From positions 372,001 to 436,000 of the forward strand of contig JALUTQ010000028.1 of assembly GCA_032718865.1 (NCBI GenBank): a stretch of 64,000 bases of DNA, read 5' to 3'. Position numbers and translations under genes: made by a program. Positions 22,634-32,938 of this stretch are shown piece after piece. A model generated the notes under the pieces. It was not told the origin of the DNA, searched no databases, and saw only the letters and a program-made list of their open reading frames with translations. How positions within the stretch are numbered: position 1 is the stretch's first letter; each line of letters starts with the position of its first letter. This DNA comes from Tilletia caries. Lineage: Eukaryota; Basidiomycota; Exobasidiomycetes; Tilletiales; Tilletiaceae.

Positions 22634-23934
22634 TCAGAAGGTGGCGGCCTTGATCAGTCTCTGTACATCAAAGGTCCCCGGCTCCTCATGAAAGACCCTC
22701 ACGAGCTCGCTCCGCTCCGTCCCCTCGGCCGATTCAGGCATGGGGAGGTAGAAGCGCTGTAACGTGACGCACAACCGCTGTGCCTCTGCGTCGGACAACA
22801 TCTTCGCGCCGCTGCTCTCTTCGGAGACTTCGCCGCGCATGAGGACGACGCCGTGCGAAGTTGCGAGGTCGGTGTAGTGCGTGAGCACAAAGGCGGGGCG
22901 TGCGAACTCCTGCCGGAGCTTGTACTCGGCCAGGGAGGTGAAGAGGATCGTCGTCGGCCTTGGTAGTGGACTGGAAGTCGGGGCGAGGTGGTGTGGTGTG
23001 GGGACGGGCAGGGCCGCCCATTCGAGGTAGAAGATCTCGTGCCCACCTTGCTCGAGGGCGTCGTCCCGGATGAGCGGGATCACGAAGCGTGGGTATTTTT
23101 GAGAGAGGGATTGCATGCGGCTGTAGGTGTCTGAGGGGATGACTGCCGAGAGCTTGTTTTTGAGGGTGTGGTAGGTCGTCCAGAGCTTGGCTACGTCTGC
23201 TGAGTCTGCTGGGCCGGAGGGGGAGGGGGAGCCGTCAGAGGGAGGGGCGAAGAGTTTGTCGAGGTCCATGATGGCGGAGAGGGGCTGTCCGATTTTTGTG
23301 AGAAATGGAATGTTCAGTAGAGGGGTAGATAAGGGGAAAGGGGGCGTGGTGGAGATTAAGAGCTCACCTTGACGGGACCGGAGGGATCGTGGGATGGACG
23401 AGCCTCTTTGTCCTTCTCCTTCTCTGCAGCCCTGGCGCGCAGGCGTTCCTTCAGCTCCTCGTCCTTCCTCTCGAAAGTGGTCGATTTTGGCCTGATCTCC
23501 TCCGCGTCCTTGCCCTCCTGTGCAGCGGGGGCGGACGCAGAGGCAGGGGCAGTGGTCGAAGATGGAGCTTTGTACTGGAAGGTCTTGACCTTGACTGCCC
23601 TCCTCATAGCCTCTACATTCTCGTACCCCTGCTCCTTTGCCTTCCTGCGGAGAGCATCTGCGTACTGTTCGAGCTTGTTGACGCTGGACGGCACCGATGT
23701 TGAAGCAGATGCTGCTGCTGCTGCTGCTGATGATGACTGCTGGTTGCGTAGATGCTGTAGTTTGAGTGCGCGTGCCTTGTCGAGCAGTTTGTTGATTCGC
23801 TCCTGTCGGTCGGCGGCCGGGTCATCGCCGTTTGTCGTTGGGGACGAGTACGGACGGGACCAGGCTGGCGTGCGGGCGAGAGCGAGGGCCGTGCGCAGAC
23901 AGCGCGTGCACGAGGAAGTCGCTCCCAGCATCAT
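22634..23934 (-). CDS. ATP11: Mitochondrial F1-ATPase assembly chaperone ATP11
   Basis: Chaperone that binds the F1 beta subunit during ATP synthase assembly in the mitochondrial matrix. Exons 23368-23934 and 22634-23284 close to 405 residues. The N terminus (MMLGATSSCTRCLRTALALARTPAWSR) is Arg-rich without acids, a likely presequence. A coiled, Lys/Glu-rich segment follows. The conserved core starts at the splice junction (PVKPLSAIMDLDKLF) and continues with LWTTYHTLKN, YPRFVIPLIRDD, EIFYLEWA and a final LYLP/FYLPMPE-type helix and strand region. Tandem ATGs at 23934 and 23931 make the exact start ambiguous by one residue. Divergent with the UPF0658-like gene. Confidence 0.92.
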
Positions 23935-24347
23935 CTTCAGTCAGTCAGTCAGTGTCGAGTGTCGAGTGAGTGAGGCAAGAAGTTAGAAGAATGGCTGGCT
24001 GGCTGAGCGAGTGAGTGCGTGAGTGAGTGAGTCACGTGACGGGAATTGTGAGCAGCTGGTTGGCGTATTTTGAAAATTAGATTTCAGGCACAAAAGTCAA
24101 GCTAGAGACAAAGTGAGTGAGTGAGTGAGTGAGTATCGCATCAGTTCCTCATCCTTGTCCTCATCCTCATCTTCATCGCCGCCGCCGCCGTCGTTCTGCT
24201 GCTCGCGCTCGCGCTCGCCCTCGACTTCTCAGCACAGTGCACACAGTCATTACTCTCCCACGCACTCCCAGCCACACGCTCTCTCTCTCTCTCTCACACA
24301 CAGGACATCTGCGCATCACATACATGGCACACAGCACCCTGTAGACC
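23935..24347. promoter_or_regulatory. Divergent ATP11/UPF0658 promoter with GAGT repeats and an E-box
   Basis: Contains runs of GAGT (24007-24033 and 24112-24134), CAGT repeats at 23940-23952, and a perfect 10-bp palindrome GTCACGTGAC at 24031-24040. A (CT)n/(CA)n tract lies at 24280-24301 shortly before the downstream ATG. Confidence 0.5.
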
Positions 24348-27044
24348 ATGCACTCGGCCTACACCAGCAGCAACATCATCAGCAGCAACACCAGCAACGA
24401 CTCACTCCCTCAACAGCAGCAGCCACGCCCAGCAAAGAAACAGGCACTCGCGTACAGACACTCCCAGAGCTGGAGCACCGCGTCCTCAGACTTCAAGTCC
24501 GTAAGCTCTCCACCCGCACAGCATCCTCCCCTCCCTACACGCACTCCACCCCTCCTCTCCGCACACTTCGTCGGATTCAACCAGCAGCCCAGGCAGCAGC
24601 AGCAGCAGCAGCCCTCGCTCCAACACCAGCCTTCCTTCACTTCCGCCTCCGCCATGTACTCCCAACAACCACCACCGACCCAGGAAGAGCAGCAGGCGTA
24701 CCAGAGTCGGCCGAATATACAACGCACGCCCAGTCAAAACGCAACATTGACTCTCGGCAGCTTTGCTCCACTCCCCGTCGCTTCACCAGGGGCAGCAAGC
24801 AGTCTCAGCGGTCGCACAGCATACCACACCCCGCTCACAAGTCCAGCATACGCACTCGATCGCACTGGATACCCTCCTCCCATCGAGCCCGGTCTCGCCG
24901 CTCCCATCACACTCGCCCCTCCGGCTGCCTATGCAGGGACCGGGGTTCAGCCCAGCTTCGGAAGTATGATGGGCATCCAGACACAGCAGCAGTCCTATGA
25001 GAGTAGCAGTAACTCCAGTGGCTACTATCCTCCTACAACAGACGCAGCGATGTACTCACAACAACCAACCTCGGGCGGGTATGGGATGGGGATGGGCGCC
25101 TCTCCACTCTCGGCCACTACGGTCGGGGGTACAGCCCTCTCCCGCAACCCATCCACCGCATACGCAGGCTCTTCTCTCCTCAATTCACCCCCTCCTGGAA
25201 TGCTTTCCAACTCAGGCGCATCCCCACCGCCCACAGGCTTCAGCTCGTCCACCATGATGCACGACCCCTCTTCCAGTCTGCACTCCCGCACAGGATCCCA
25301 ACAGGCCCTTCAGCATCTCCAGCATCAACAACAGCAGCAACAACAGCAGCAACAACAACACCAACGGCAGAATAGTGCTAATATCCTAGCTGCTCAGCAA
25401 CAACTGCAGAATGGCGGCCGTACCACGCCTGGGTTAGGCGGGAAGGGCGGGCTCTTGGGACCCAGCAACTCCGGCAACCGGCTGAACAAGCATCTGATCC
25501 CCTCCAAGAACTCCGGCATCTTTATGGCCGTGATCCTAATGGAAGCCGTCGCAGTGACCACCATGGTAGTCATCGTCTTCGCCCTCATCGAGGCGCGGAT
25601 CAAGATCAAGGTCCAGTACCTGAAGACGGTTCCCGTGTACCTGTCCATCTTTGTGCTGGGGATGGTGTTTGAGTTTATCGTCGCGCTGGACGCGGTTAGG
25701 CTCAAGAATACCATTCAGGTCGTGGGGGTTGCGATCTTTAATGTGGCGCTGACGGTCACGGCTGCGTTGGAGATAACCCAGGTTAGGGATGCGCTGCAGA
25801 GGCAGGATCTTGACTTTGGGGGCATTCCTTGCGATGGCAACCGTCAAAAGGTGAGTTCTTTCCTCATTCTCTGCGTGCTTCCAGAAAGCTCGACTGACAG
25901 ATACTCTCACTTCCTGCCCTCTCTTGCTTGTGCGCAAAAACAGCTGTGCAGCGCGGTCGACACCCTGTACTACCCTTCCGTCCAGCGTTACCTGATCGTG
26001 GTGCCCATCCTGACCGGCCTGGCCCAGATCCCAATCACCGTGATGGCCTACTACCTCTTCAAAGATTTCGGCTGGGCCATCTACCGCAAGATCGGGGCCG
26101 ACCTCCGGATCCGGAACATGTTCATGTGGTACCAAGTCTTTGTCGTCTGGCTCAAGTTTGACTTCTTCTTCGGCGGCGCGTTCACGATTGCGTACCTGAT
26201 CATTGTGGCGAATAAGGACGACTGGGAGTATCCGCTCACGATCGCTGCTGTTCCCGCGGCGTTCTTCTTCTTGCTGCTGGCGGCGTTTGCGGTAAGGAGG
26301 GAGGTCAAGTTTTTGATGTGGATCTGTATTGGCGGGTTTGTGGCGGGGATTGTCTACTTTTTGTACAAGTTGGCCTCGATCTTTGTCTCGAGCACCGCGG
26401 ATGAGTATACCACCGTCCGGCTTACGCTGCCGTTCTTCTCCATCTTTGCGACGGTGAGTACTAGAAACCTGTGGGCTGCGAGGTCGCACAGGGTGTGAAC
26501 TGGGAATTCCACTTTCCGGAGCCGGTTAGCTGACATTTTCCAATCTCCCCCTCTCTATCCCTTCTGTTGTGACACACAGGTCTCGCTGATGTTCACGACG
26601 ATCAATGCGTGCATCTGCCTGTACAACTTTGGCAAAGGCCTCCGCGAGGCGCACGACTCGTTTGGAACCTTTGGCGGGCTCTGGAACAACAGCCGGAAAC
26701 GACGGGGCGGTGGCCTGCGCGATTCGCTAGGCAACCGGCTCGACCGATCGAACTCGTCGGCCAACCAGCTTAACCGATTCGGCGCTGGTGCTGGCGCTGC
26801 TGGTGCTGACGGCGTCGTCGGCGGTGGCTTCTCCGAAGGTGGGATGGGTGAGCGGAAGATGAGCTTGAATACGAGTCTGGACAGCTCGACGGGGATGAAG
26901 CGGGTGATGATGGGTGGGAATGGGCTTGGTGGTGGTGGACCCGGAGGGGCTGTTGGGGTGATTGGGGAGGATGATGGGATGTTTGAGATGACGCCTGGGA
27001 CGGGGACGATGCCGCCGCGGAGACCGAGGATTTCGATCGATTAA
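24348..27044 (+). CDS. Multi-pass membrane protein, UPF0658 (Golgi) type
   Basis: Exons 24348-25850, 25944-26453 and 26580-27044 close to 825 residues. The first ~395 residues are a soluble Gln/Ser/Pro-rich region with polyQ runs. From about 396 there is a run of hydrophobic helices: MAVILMEAVAVTTMVVIVFALI, LSIFVLGMVFEFIVAL, VVGVAIFNVALTVTAA, YLIVVPILTGLAQIPITVMAYYLF, FFFGGAFTIAYLIIVA, TIAAVPAAFFFLLLAAFAV, LMWICIGGFVAGIVYFLY and a last one around the third exon. The motif MFMWYQVFVVWLKFDFFF lies between. This layout resembles the fungal UPF0658 family, annotated as a Golgi membrane protein of unknown function. The tail is Gly-rich. No enzymatic motif is seen. Confidence 0.75.
25322..25366 (+). 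repeat. CAG/CAA run encoding polyglutamine
   Basis: Mixed CAA/CAG codons give about eleven consecutive glutamines in the N-terminal region of the UPF0658-like protein. Confidence 0.9.
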
Positions 27045-28343
27045 ACACGTCCCTCCCTCTCAACTGGGGAACTGGTCGGGCGCGAACGGCTACACCTCTC
27101 TTCACGGCGACCTTTCCTACTTGAACTTATTTCTTCGTTCGGCCCGCTCCGATCCCCCGTTTTCCTCCTCCCCAGACATTGGCTTTCCTTGGTTCTTCGA
27201 AGGAAAGGGACCTTTCCGCCTTTTTACGCCGCGAGACGGGAAGACGAAGCGGACGTCTCCTTTCCGAAGATCCAATCTCCAACCCCAAACCCGACCGACC
27301 CCGCTCGGCCTCTGTATACAAGACACTATCTTTTCGTTCCCCTCGCTCCTTTCCTCTTCACCTTGTGCCACCCCTTCCCCTACCAACCCACACACGTGCC
27401 CTATTCCCGACGAGCAGGATAACTCGACGGGCTCGCCCTCTTCTATACGCAGCATTTTCCTCCCTCCGTCTCTCGATGCACCCACACTTCCTTCCTCCCC
27501 CCCTTCAGCCAGCCCAGCCCAGCCATATACTCGTTTTATCTATCGTACACCCATACGCTCGCTTTGTTCCACTTCCTCCCTCTCTCCCATTAGTAGCCCC
27601 CCACTCTCGTTGCCCCAATTGAAGTACCTACCTACTTCCGAGTTCTGCTTGCTATTTGGAAGTGTTCTGAAGTTCTTGTGCGCTGTTGCTGCGCTGCGTT
27701 CTGGCAGCGTGTCGGCTCGTCTTCAAACCGGACGAAGGGAGCCAGAATCGGTCACCCCCATCCGACTTCACCACACCACAGCGCAGCACAACCTTCCATC
27801 CACACGCTCAAAAGGCCTGGAGTCGACTCCAGCGATTATTCTCAAGCGACTGAGCGCACTTTCCGAGCTCGAATGGGTGTTAATCGAGGACTTGGTCCGG
27901 CTGGACAAGGGCGCGGTTGACACGCTGTCCCGCAGAAGTTGAATACCGAAGTTGAATGTGGTCCAGACCGATCTGAGGCCACATCACCAACCACAGGCTC
28001 AATCAACACCAAAGTGGTATGGACGGAGGAGGGAAAAAATAGGCGATGCCTCTCCACCTGCGTTGGGGGAAGAAAAATGCGTCGTGTTGCGTCTGGTCCA
28101 GGTTGCGAGCGTGAGGAGGGGTGCGAGGTTGCAAAGCAAGGTGATGGGATTTCGGCGATTGGCTGGGATGCGCAGTTGCCGAGCGGCCTCAGAAGAACCC
28201 GTCACCCGAGGCGAGCGTTTCCACATGCTGCTCGTTGAAGTCGTCCATCAGCTCAGCTCAGCGAGTGAGTGAGTGAGGGAGAGACTCAAGTCGCAGTCGG
28301 CAGTCGCTCTCCGTGCTCAGTGTGTGTGTGTCCCGCGCGCGCG
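27045..28343. other. Intergenic region upstream of PEX5
   Basis: About 1.3 kb. A long frame at 27121-27942 has no family features and runs into the dispersed repeat, so I do not call it. The region holds repeat copy B (27752-28160) and a GAGT run (28262-28278) close to the PEX5 start. Confidence 0.6.
27752..28160 (-). repeat. Dispersed ~410-bp repeat, copy B (inverted relative to copy A)
   Basis: Reverse complement of the sequence at 19667-20076, with scattered substitutions and indels. Both copies lie in promoters: copy A upstream of HRD3 and the carboxypeptidase, copy B upstream of PEX5. The copies are 8 kb apart and could pair in cis. Confidence 0.8.
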
Positions 28344-31335
28344 ATGTCGTTCTCCAATCTGGTCGGCGGCGGCGCCGAGTGCGGACCTTCGAACCCACTC
28401 GCCACCCTCGGCAAGCGACTCGGGCAAGACAATGGCCCCCAGCGCGACCGCTATGGAGCTGGGCCTTCCTCGACCTCCGCACAGGGCGGCATGCGCACCC
28501 AGCAAGAGCAGCAGCAGCAGCAGCAGCAACACAACTCGCCGGCCTTCTTCGGTCGGCAGGGCCCCGGTCCCGCTGGCATGCCATATGACATGAGCAACCT
28601 CCACCAGGCGCTGCCTCATGGTGGCATGTCTTCGTCGGATGCCCAGCGCGCAGCTTTCGAGCACAGCTTCCGGAATTCGCCCCAGCATGCGCATATTTCG
28701 GCTCCTGCGCCAGCACCGGCCGCCAACGTCCTTGCGCCTGTCGGACCCGCTCCCGCCTGGGCACAGGACTTCCTCAAATCGAGCATGCAATCTGGCATAC
28801 AACATCAACAGCAGCAGCAGCAACAGTCGCCTTCGACAGTCAACCCTCTGCAGCGCCCTGCCTATGCGGCACAGTTTGGGACCTCAGTCGGGGCCTATCC
28901 GTGGCAATCCGGCATGCACTACCCTTCGATGCAGACTGGCCTTCACGCGGAATCACCCCACGCGGCAGTACATGCTGCCAACCAGCAACAGCAGGCCACC
29001 GCCGAGCCAGCCTGGGCCACCGCCTTCGCCGCTTTTGATCAGCAGCAGCACGATCCTATGGACGCCCAGCAGGAACAGGAACAGCCTCAGGGTGAAGAGC
29101 CGCAGAAACAGCAGCGGCCTCTGAACACCATCGAGGATGCCGACGAGCTCGCACAGACGGCCGGTCGACTGATGGAGACCATTGCGCACGAGGAAGATGC
29201 CAAATTCAAGCAGAGCAGATTCCTCGATCTCATGCGTCGTCTGCGCGACCGCGAGGCAGGCATCGAGGGGGACGACATCGTCGCCACAGACCCCAACGCC
29301 GCTCCGGCAGCCACTCGCGACCTCAAGGGAAAGGGGAGAGCCATGCCCGATACGGCCATCGAGGAGTACCAGACTCGACTCCGGCATCAGTATCAGTCCT
29401 CGGATCGAGGAATGGACTTGGGCGGCCCTGCCTCCATGCGCGCCCCTTCGCAGGAAGCCATGGCAGAGATGAACGACATCTGGGCCGAAGAAGATGCCCA
29501 GCGCGAAGGTGGTGCGCAGAAGAAAGGCTCCTTTGTTGGGGATGGTGGCGACGTTGCGGCACGAATGGATGAGGACTTGGCAGCGGCGCGCGAGTTTGAG
29601 CGGTACCAGCGTCTCGGGGCCCAAATGCCTGGTTCTCACTCTGCTGACTGGGCTGAATCGCTGAATGGGGAGGGAAGGGTCGGCACGGGGACGGATGAGG
29701 ACGCCTACACGTCGTATGCTCCTCAATTTGGCGCTGGTTCGGGCGCATTTAATGAACTTCGACGCGCGGCGATGCGCGAACCGCTCACGGAGCACCCGAG
29801 TCCACAGGCCGAAACTTCTCGCCAGGGTGAGGCTGCACAGGAACAAGAGGAGGAGCAAGAAGAAGAAGATGGAATCAGGAGTACTGACGACTTTGTTGGT
29901 CGGAAATGGGAAGGATCCACAGGACGCGGTCGGGCGGGGCATCAGACTGCTGAGTGGGACACGCTCCAGCGAGACTGGGACGAGTTTGAGGCGACTTCCA
30001 TGGGCATTCGGCCCGTGTCGGAGACGACGACCAAGCCGCGCTCGCCGAGCTTCTCCCAGTTCACGAACATCCAGCCCCAGCCCTACCGGTTCGCGCCGAA
30101 CAACCCGTACCAGGGCCGGACGAAGCACCACCTTTCGCATTGGGACGGTTTGCACAAATCGTACGCGACGCCAGCGGCCGGCGCCACAGTGATGGAGGAC
30201 TCGGTCCTCGAGCGCGAAGCGGCCGTTCAGGATGACCCAACGAATGCACAGGCTTGGTACGACCTCGGTGTGAAGCAGCAAGAGAACGAGCGTGAAGGAC
30301 TGGCCATCTCCGCCCTGCACCGCGCGGTCCAGCTCGACCCCAAACTACAGGGTGCCTGGTTGGCGCTCGCGGTCAGCTATACGAACGAGAATGATAGGCC
30401 CGCGGCGTTGGAGGCTATCGTGCGCTGGATGGACTCGGTGGAGGGGTACTCGGACGTGCTGGTGGCGCATCGGGGGGAGGTAGACGCTGCGGAGAAACAG
30501 CAGCAACAGCGTCCGCCCGCGGATGGGACGCATTCACCGATCTCCAGCGGCTCGTTGACGCCTGACGGACTGACGGCGTCAGCGAAGCATCAGCGCGTAA
30601 CGGAGGCCCTCATCGCGCTCGCAAGGCACGGCTCCGCGCAAGGCCAGGTAGACGCGGACGTCCAAGTCGCGCTGGGCGTTCTGTTCAACTCCTCGGAGGA
30701 CTACGACAAGGCTGTTGATTGCTTTGGGGCTGCGTTGAGTGTGCGGCCGGAGGATTGGCTGTTGTACAACCGGATGGGGGCGACGCTGAGCAATTCGGGC
30801 CGGAGTGATGAGGCTATCAAGTTCTATCACCATGCGTTGAGTTTGCAGCCGGAGTTTGTGAGGTGTCACTTCAACTTGAGCATCTCGTACCTTAACCTCA
30901 AGGTCAGTCCCCTTCCAAACCCGTGGCACAGAAGCGAGCCTTCCTTTTTGACTGACCCTTCATCAAATTCTTTGGCCTACAGATGTACCGCGAGACGGCG
31001 CAACATATCTATACGGCCTTAAGCCTCCAGCGGGCCGAGAGCGCGTCGAACACTGGCAAGGCGGAGCTGAACCAGCTCGGTAACGAGCGTGATGTTGGCG
31101 GAGTGGCAAGTACCAGCCTCTGGGAGACGTTCCGAGTTTCGCTCGAACTGTGAGTCTTGCGTTCTCGTACGCTTTTAAGCGAGCCTTTGGAACTGATTCT
31201 TCATTCATCCTCACCATGTTCCTTTGCAGCTTGAATCGACCGGATTTGGCGCGGTTGTGCGCTCGTCGGGACATTGACGCGTTCGACCTGAATGACTTTG
31301 TGGACCCCGAGCACGACGCGATGACGGAGGCGTAA
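28344..31335 (+). CDS. PEX5: Peroxisomal PTS1 receptor PEX5
   Basis: Cycling receptor that imports SKL-type matrix proteins into peroxisomes. Exons 28344-30902, 30983-31149 and 31230-31335 close to 943 residues. The N terminus has the conserved cysteine (Cys13 in GGGAECGPSNPLATLGKRLGQD) that is monoubiquitinated for recycling in this family. WxxxF-type PEX14/PEX13-binding motifs are visible as WAQDF and WATAF, with further Trp-rich segments (WAEE, WAESL, WDEFE). PolyQ runs punctuate the disordered half. From about residue 630 TPR repeats start (AQAWYDLGVKQQENE, AWLALAVSYTNEND, VQVALGVLFNSSEDYDKAVDCFGAAL, LYNRMGATLSNSGRSDEAIKFYHHAL, VRCHFNLSISYLNL) and the C-terminal helix ends LNRPDLARLCARRDIDAF. 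Longer than the usual 570-640. Confidence 0.95.
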
Positions 31336-31490
31336 AGAAACGCATCACGCACTGGTTTGAACCCAAGCTTTGCTCTCAATCAAGGAAATGCACTTCTTGG
31401 AGTTGCTTTGACGCTCTATTTATGTTTGAATGGTGACTCTAGTTACAACGAAAGGGAACATCAAATGCAGGAAAGAAGAAGGGGAGCTGA

Positions 31491-32571
31491 TCAGTCTCCG
31501 ACGACATCTGCGCCGGGGAGGAGCCATCGGATGGTGACGCTGATGCGCTGGCTTCGAGCGAGGAGCTCTACTTGCGCAGGATTGTCCGCTTGTTCGACAC
31601 GGTCGACCAGCCTGCCTTCGATGCCGTGCGTCCAGGCGTAACGGCCGGGGCCGTTCAACACAGCTACGCTTCTGGGCGGGAGGAAGACGGAGTACTTGAT
31701 ATGGGGAGAATCGCTGCTGGCACCTCCCACCGATGCATCTGCCGGCCTGAAGTCCATGACGGTTCCGCTGAGGAAGGAGCAGATGAGGATCCCGTCCCCA
31801 AATCGCCGAAGGAGATCGACGTGGGGAGAGATGCCTTGACCGGGATCATACATGTTAATGATCACCTGTCGACTTGAGCAGCCCTGGGCGTTCACGGGTG
31901 GCTGAGTCGATGGGAAGAGGAGCTCGTACAGCTCTGGCTCCAGTCGGGAGGAGAGATGGACGCTGAGGAAGGCGAGGAGGTTGTCGACCCAGGAGGGAAG
32001 ACCGGTGCTTGAGGCGGAGTTCTCCTCTGGATCCGTCTTCCTCCGTTTGGCAGGTGGCGGACCGTTCCCCGCCCGCATCGCCACGTGAGTCGAAGGAAAA
32101 CAGGATCGCGCACGGCCAAAGAGCATGACTTGGTTATTCGTCCCGCCCGCGAGAGACGGGTAGGCGGATATGATCGATTCGAGCGTGGAGGACGCTTGTT
32201 CGGGCGAAAGGACGTCCGGGAAGAGGTGCAGACCTCGGATGGGCGGGCAAGATCTCGATGCACATCCGGCATGAGCTGACGCCGAGTGGGAGGAGGATGA
32301 CGAAGGTCCGCCGCTGGGTCCATCGTCGGTGGCGTGGTATATGCTTTGCAGCAATTGGCGGGGACTGTCGAAGAGGGAGTCGGTGGGCGATCCCTCTCGC
32401 GGAGCTGTGTGTGAGATCGCACCCCGTCAGCCTCTTATACTTGGCCGATCGATGAGCAACAAAACACGGGGAGCGGAAGGACTCACGAGTGCACACTCCA
32501 CCGCTCATGGTCTCCGCGTCGAGCCCGTCTGTACCTTGCTCTGTATCAAAGTGTACATCCTCGGATAGCAT
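31491..32571 (-). CDS. AlkB-family 2-oxoglutarate/Fe(II) dioxygenase
   Basis: Predicted nucleic-acid or protein demethylase of the AlkB superfamily. The long exon has no in-frame ATG at its 5' end. A first exon at 32487-32571 joined to 31491-32404 through a GTGAGT...CACACAG intron closes to 332 residues. The jelly-roll core shows the iron ligands HVD (in GQGISPHVDLL) and a distal His (RYAWTHGIEGR), and the 2-oxoglutarate arginine in RISVTIRW. QVIINMYDPGQGI precedes the HxD as in ALKBH proteins. The N-terminal 30 residues are acidic and lack a domain. Substrate cannot be told; similarity is to the ALKBH4/6/7-like group rather than clearly one member. Convergent with PEX5. Confidence 0.85.
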
Positions 32572-32938
32572 TCTGGCGGTATATCCCTTCGATCTGTGAT
32601 CTGTGATGTGTGATGCGATGAGGAAGGAACGAATCGAGACGATTCTTCCTGGCTTCAGACACTTATGCACACGCCATTCTCCATGGCCATGGAGCACAGG
32701 GTCAAGCGCAGACTGGCGATGGACCAGATGGAAGAACGATTCGTACCCATCCGAAATTGGAAGGGAGCGGGAAAGGGAGGCAAGGCGCAACAACCTTGTC
32801 GATCCGACAATACGAAACACGTCGCGTCGCGGTCGTGAAAGGTTGATTGCATGTGGTGGTGAATTGATTGTGGTGGTAGAGGAAGAAGAGGAAACTATAC
32901 ATGTGAAAGGAACTAAATGCGATAGCCAGCGTGCCAGA
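32572..32938. other. Gap between retroelement ORF and AlkB start
   Basis: Downstream flank of the retroelement ORF on the minus strand and also the AlkB promoter. It would contain the 3'UTR of the retroelement if one survives. I see no poly-A tail, short tandem tail or telomere-like repeat marking a 3' end. Confidence 0.4.

Noticed and set aside
27121..27942. Long plus-strand frame between the UPF0658-like gene and PEX5
   Set aside because: No family signature, no consistent codon bias, and its 3' part is dispersed repeat copy B; the same peptides appear from copy A in a non-genic place.
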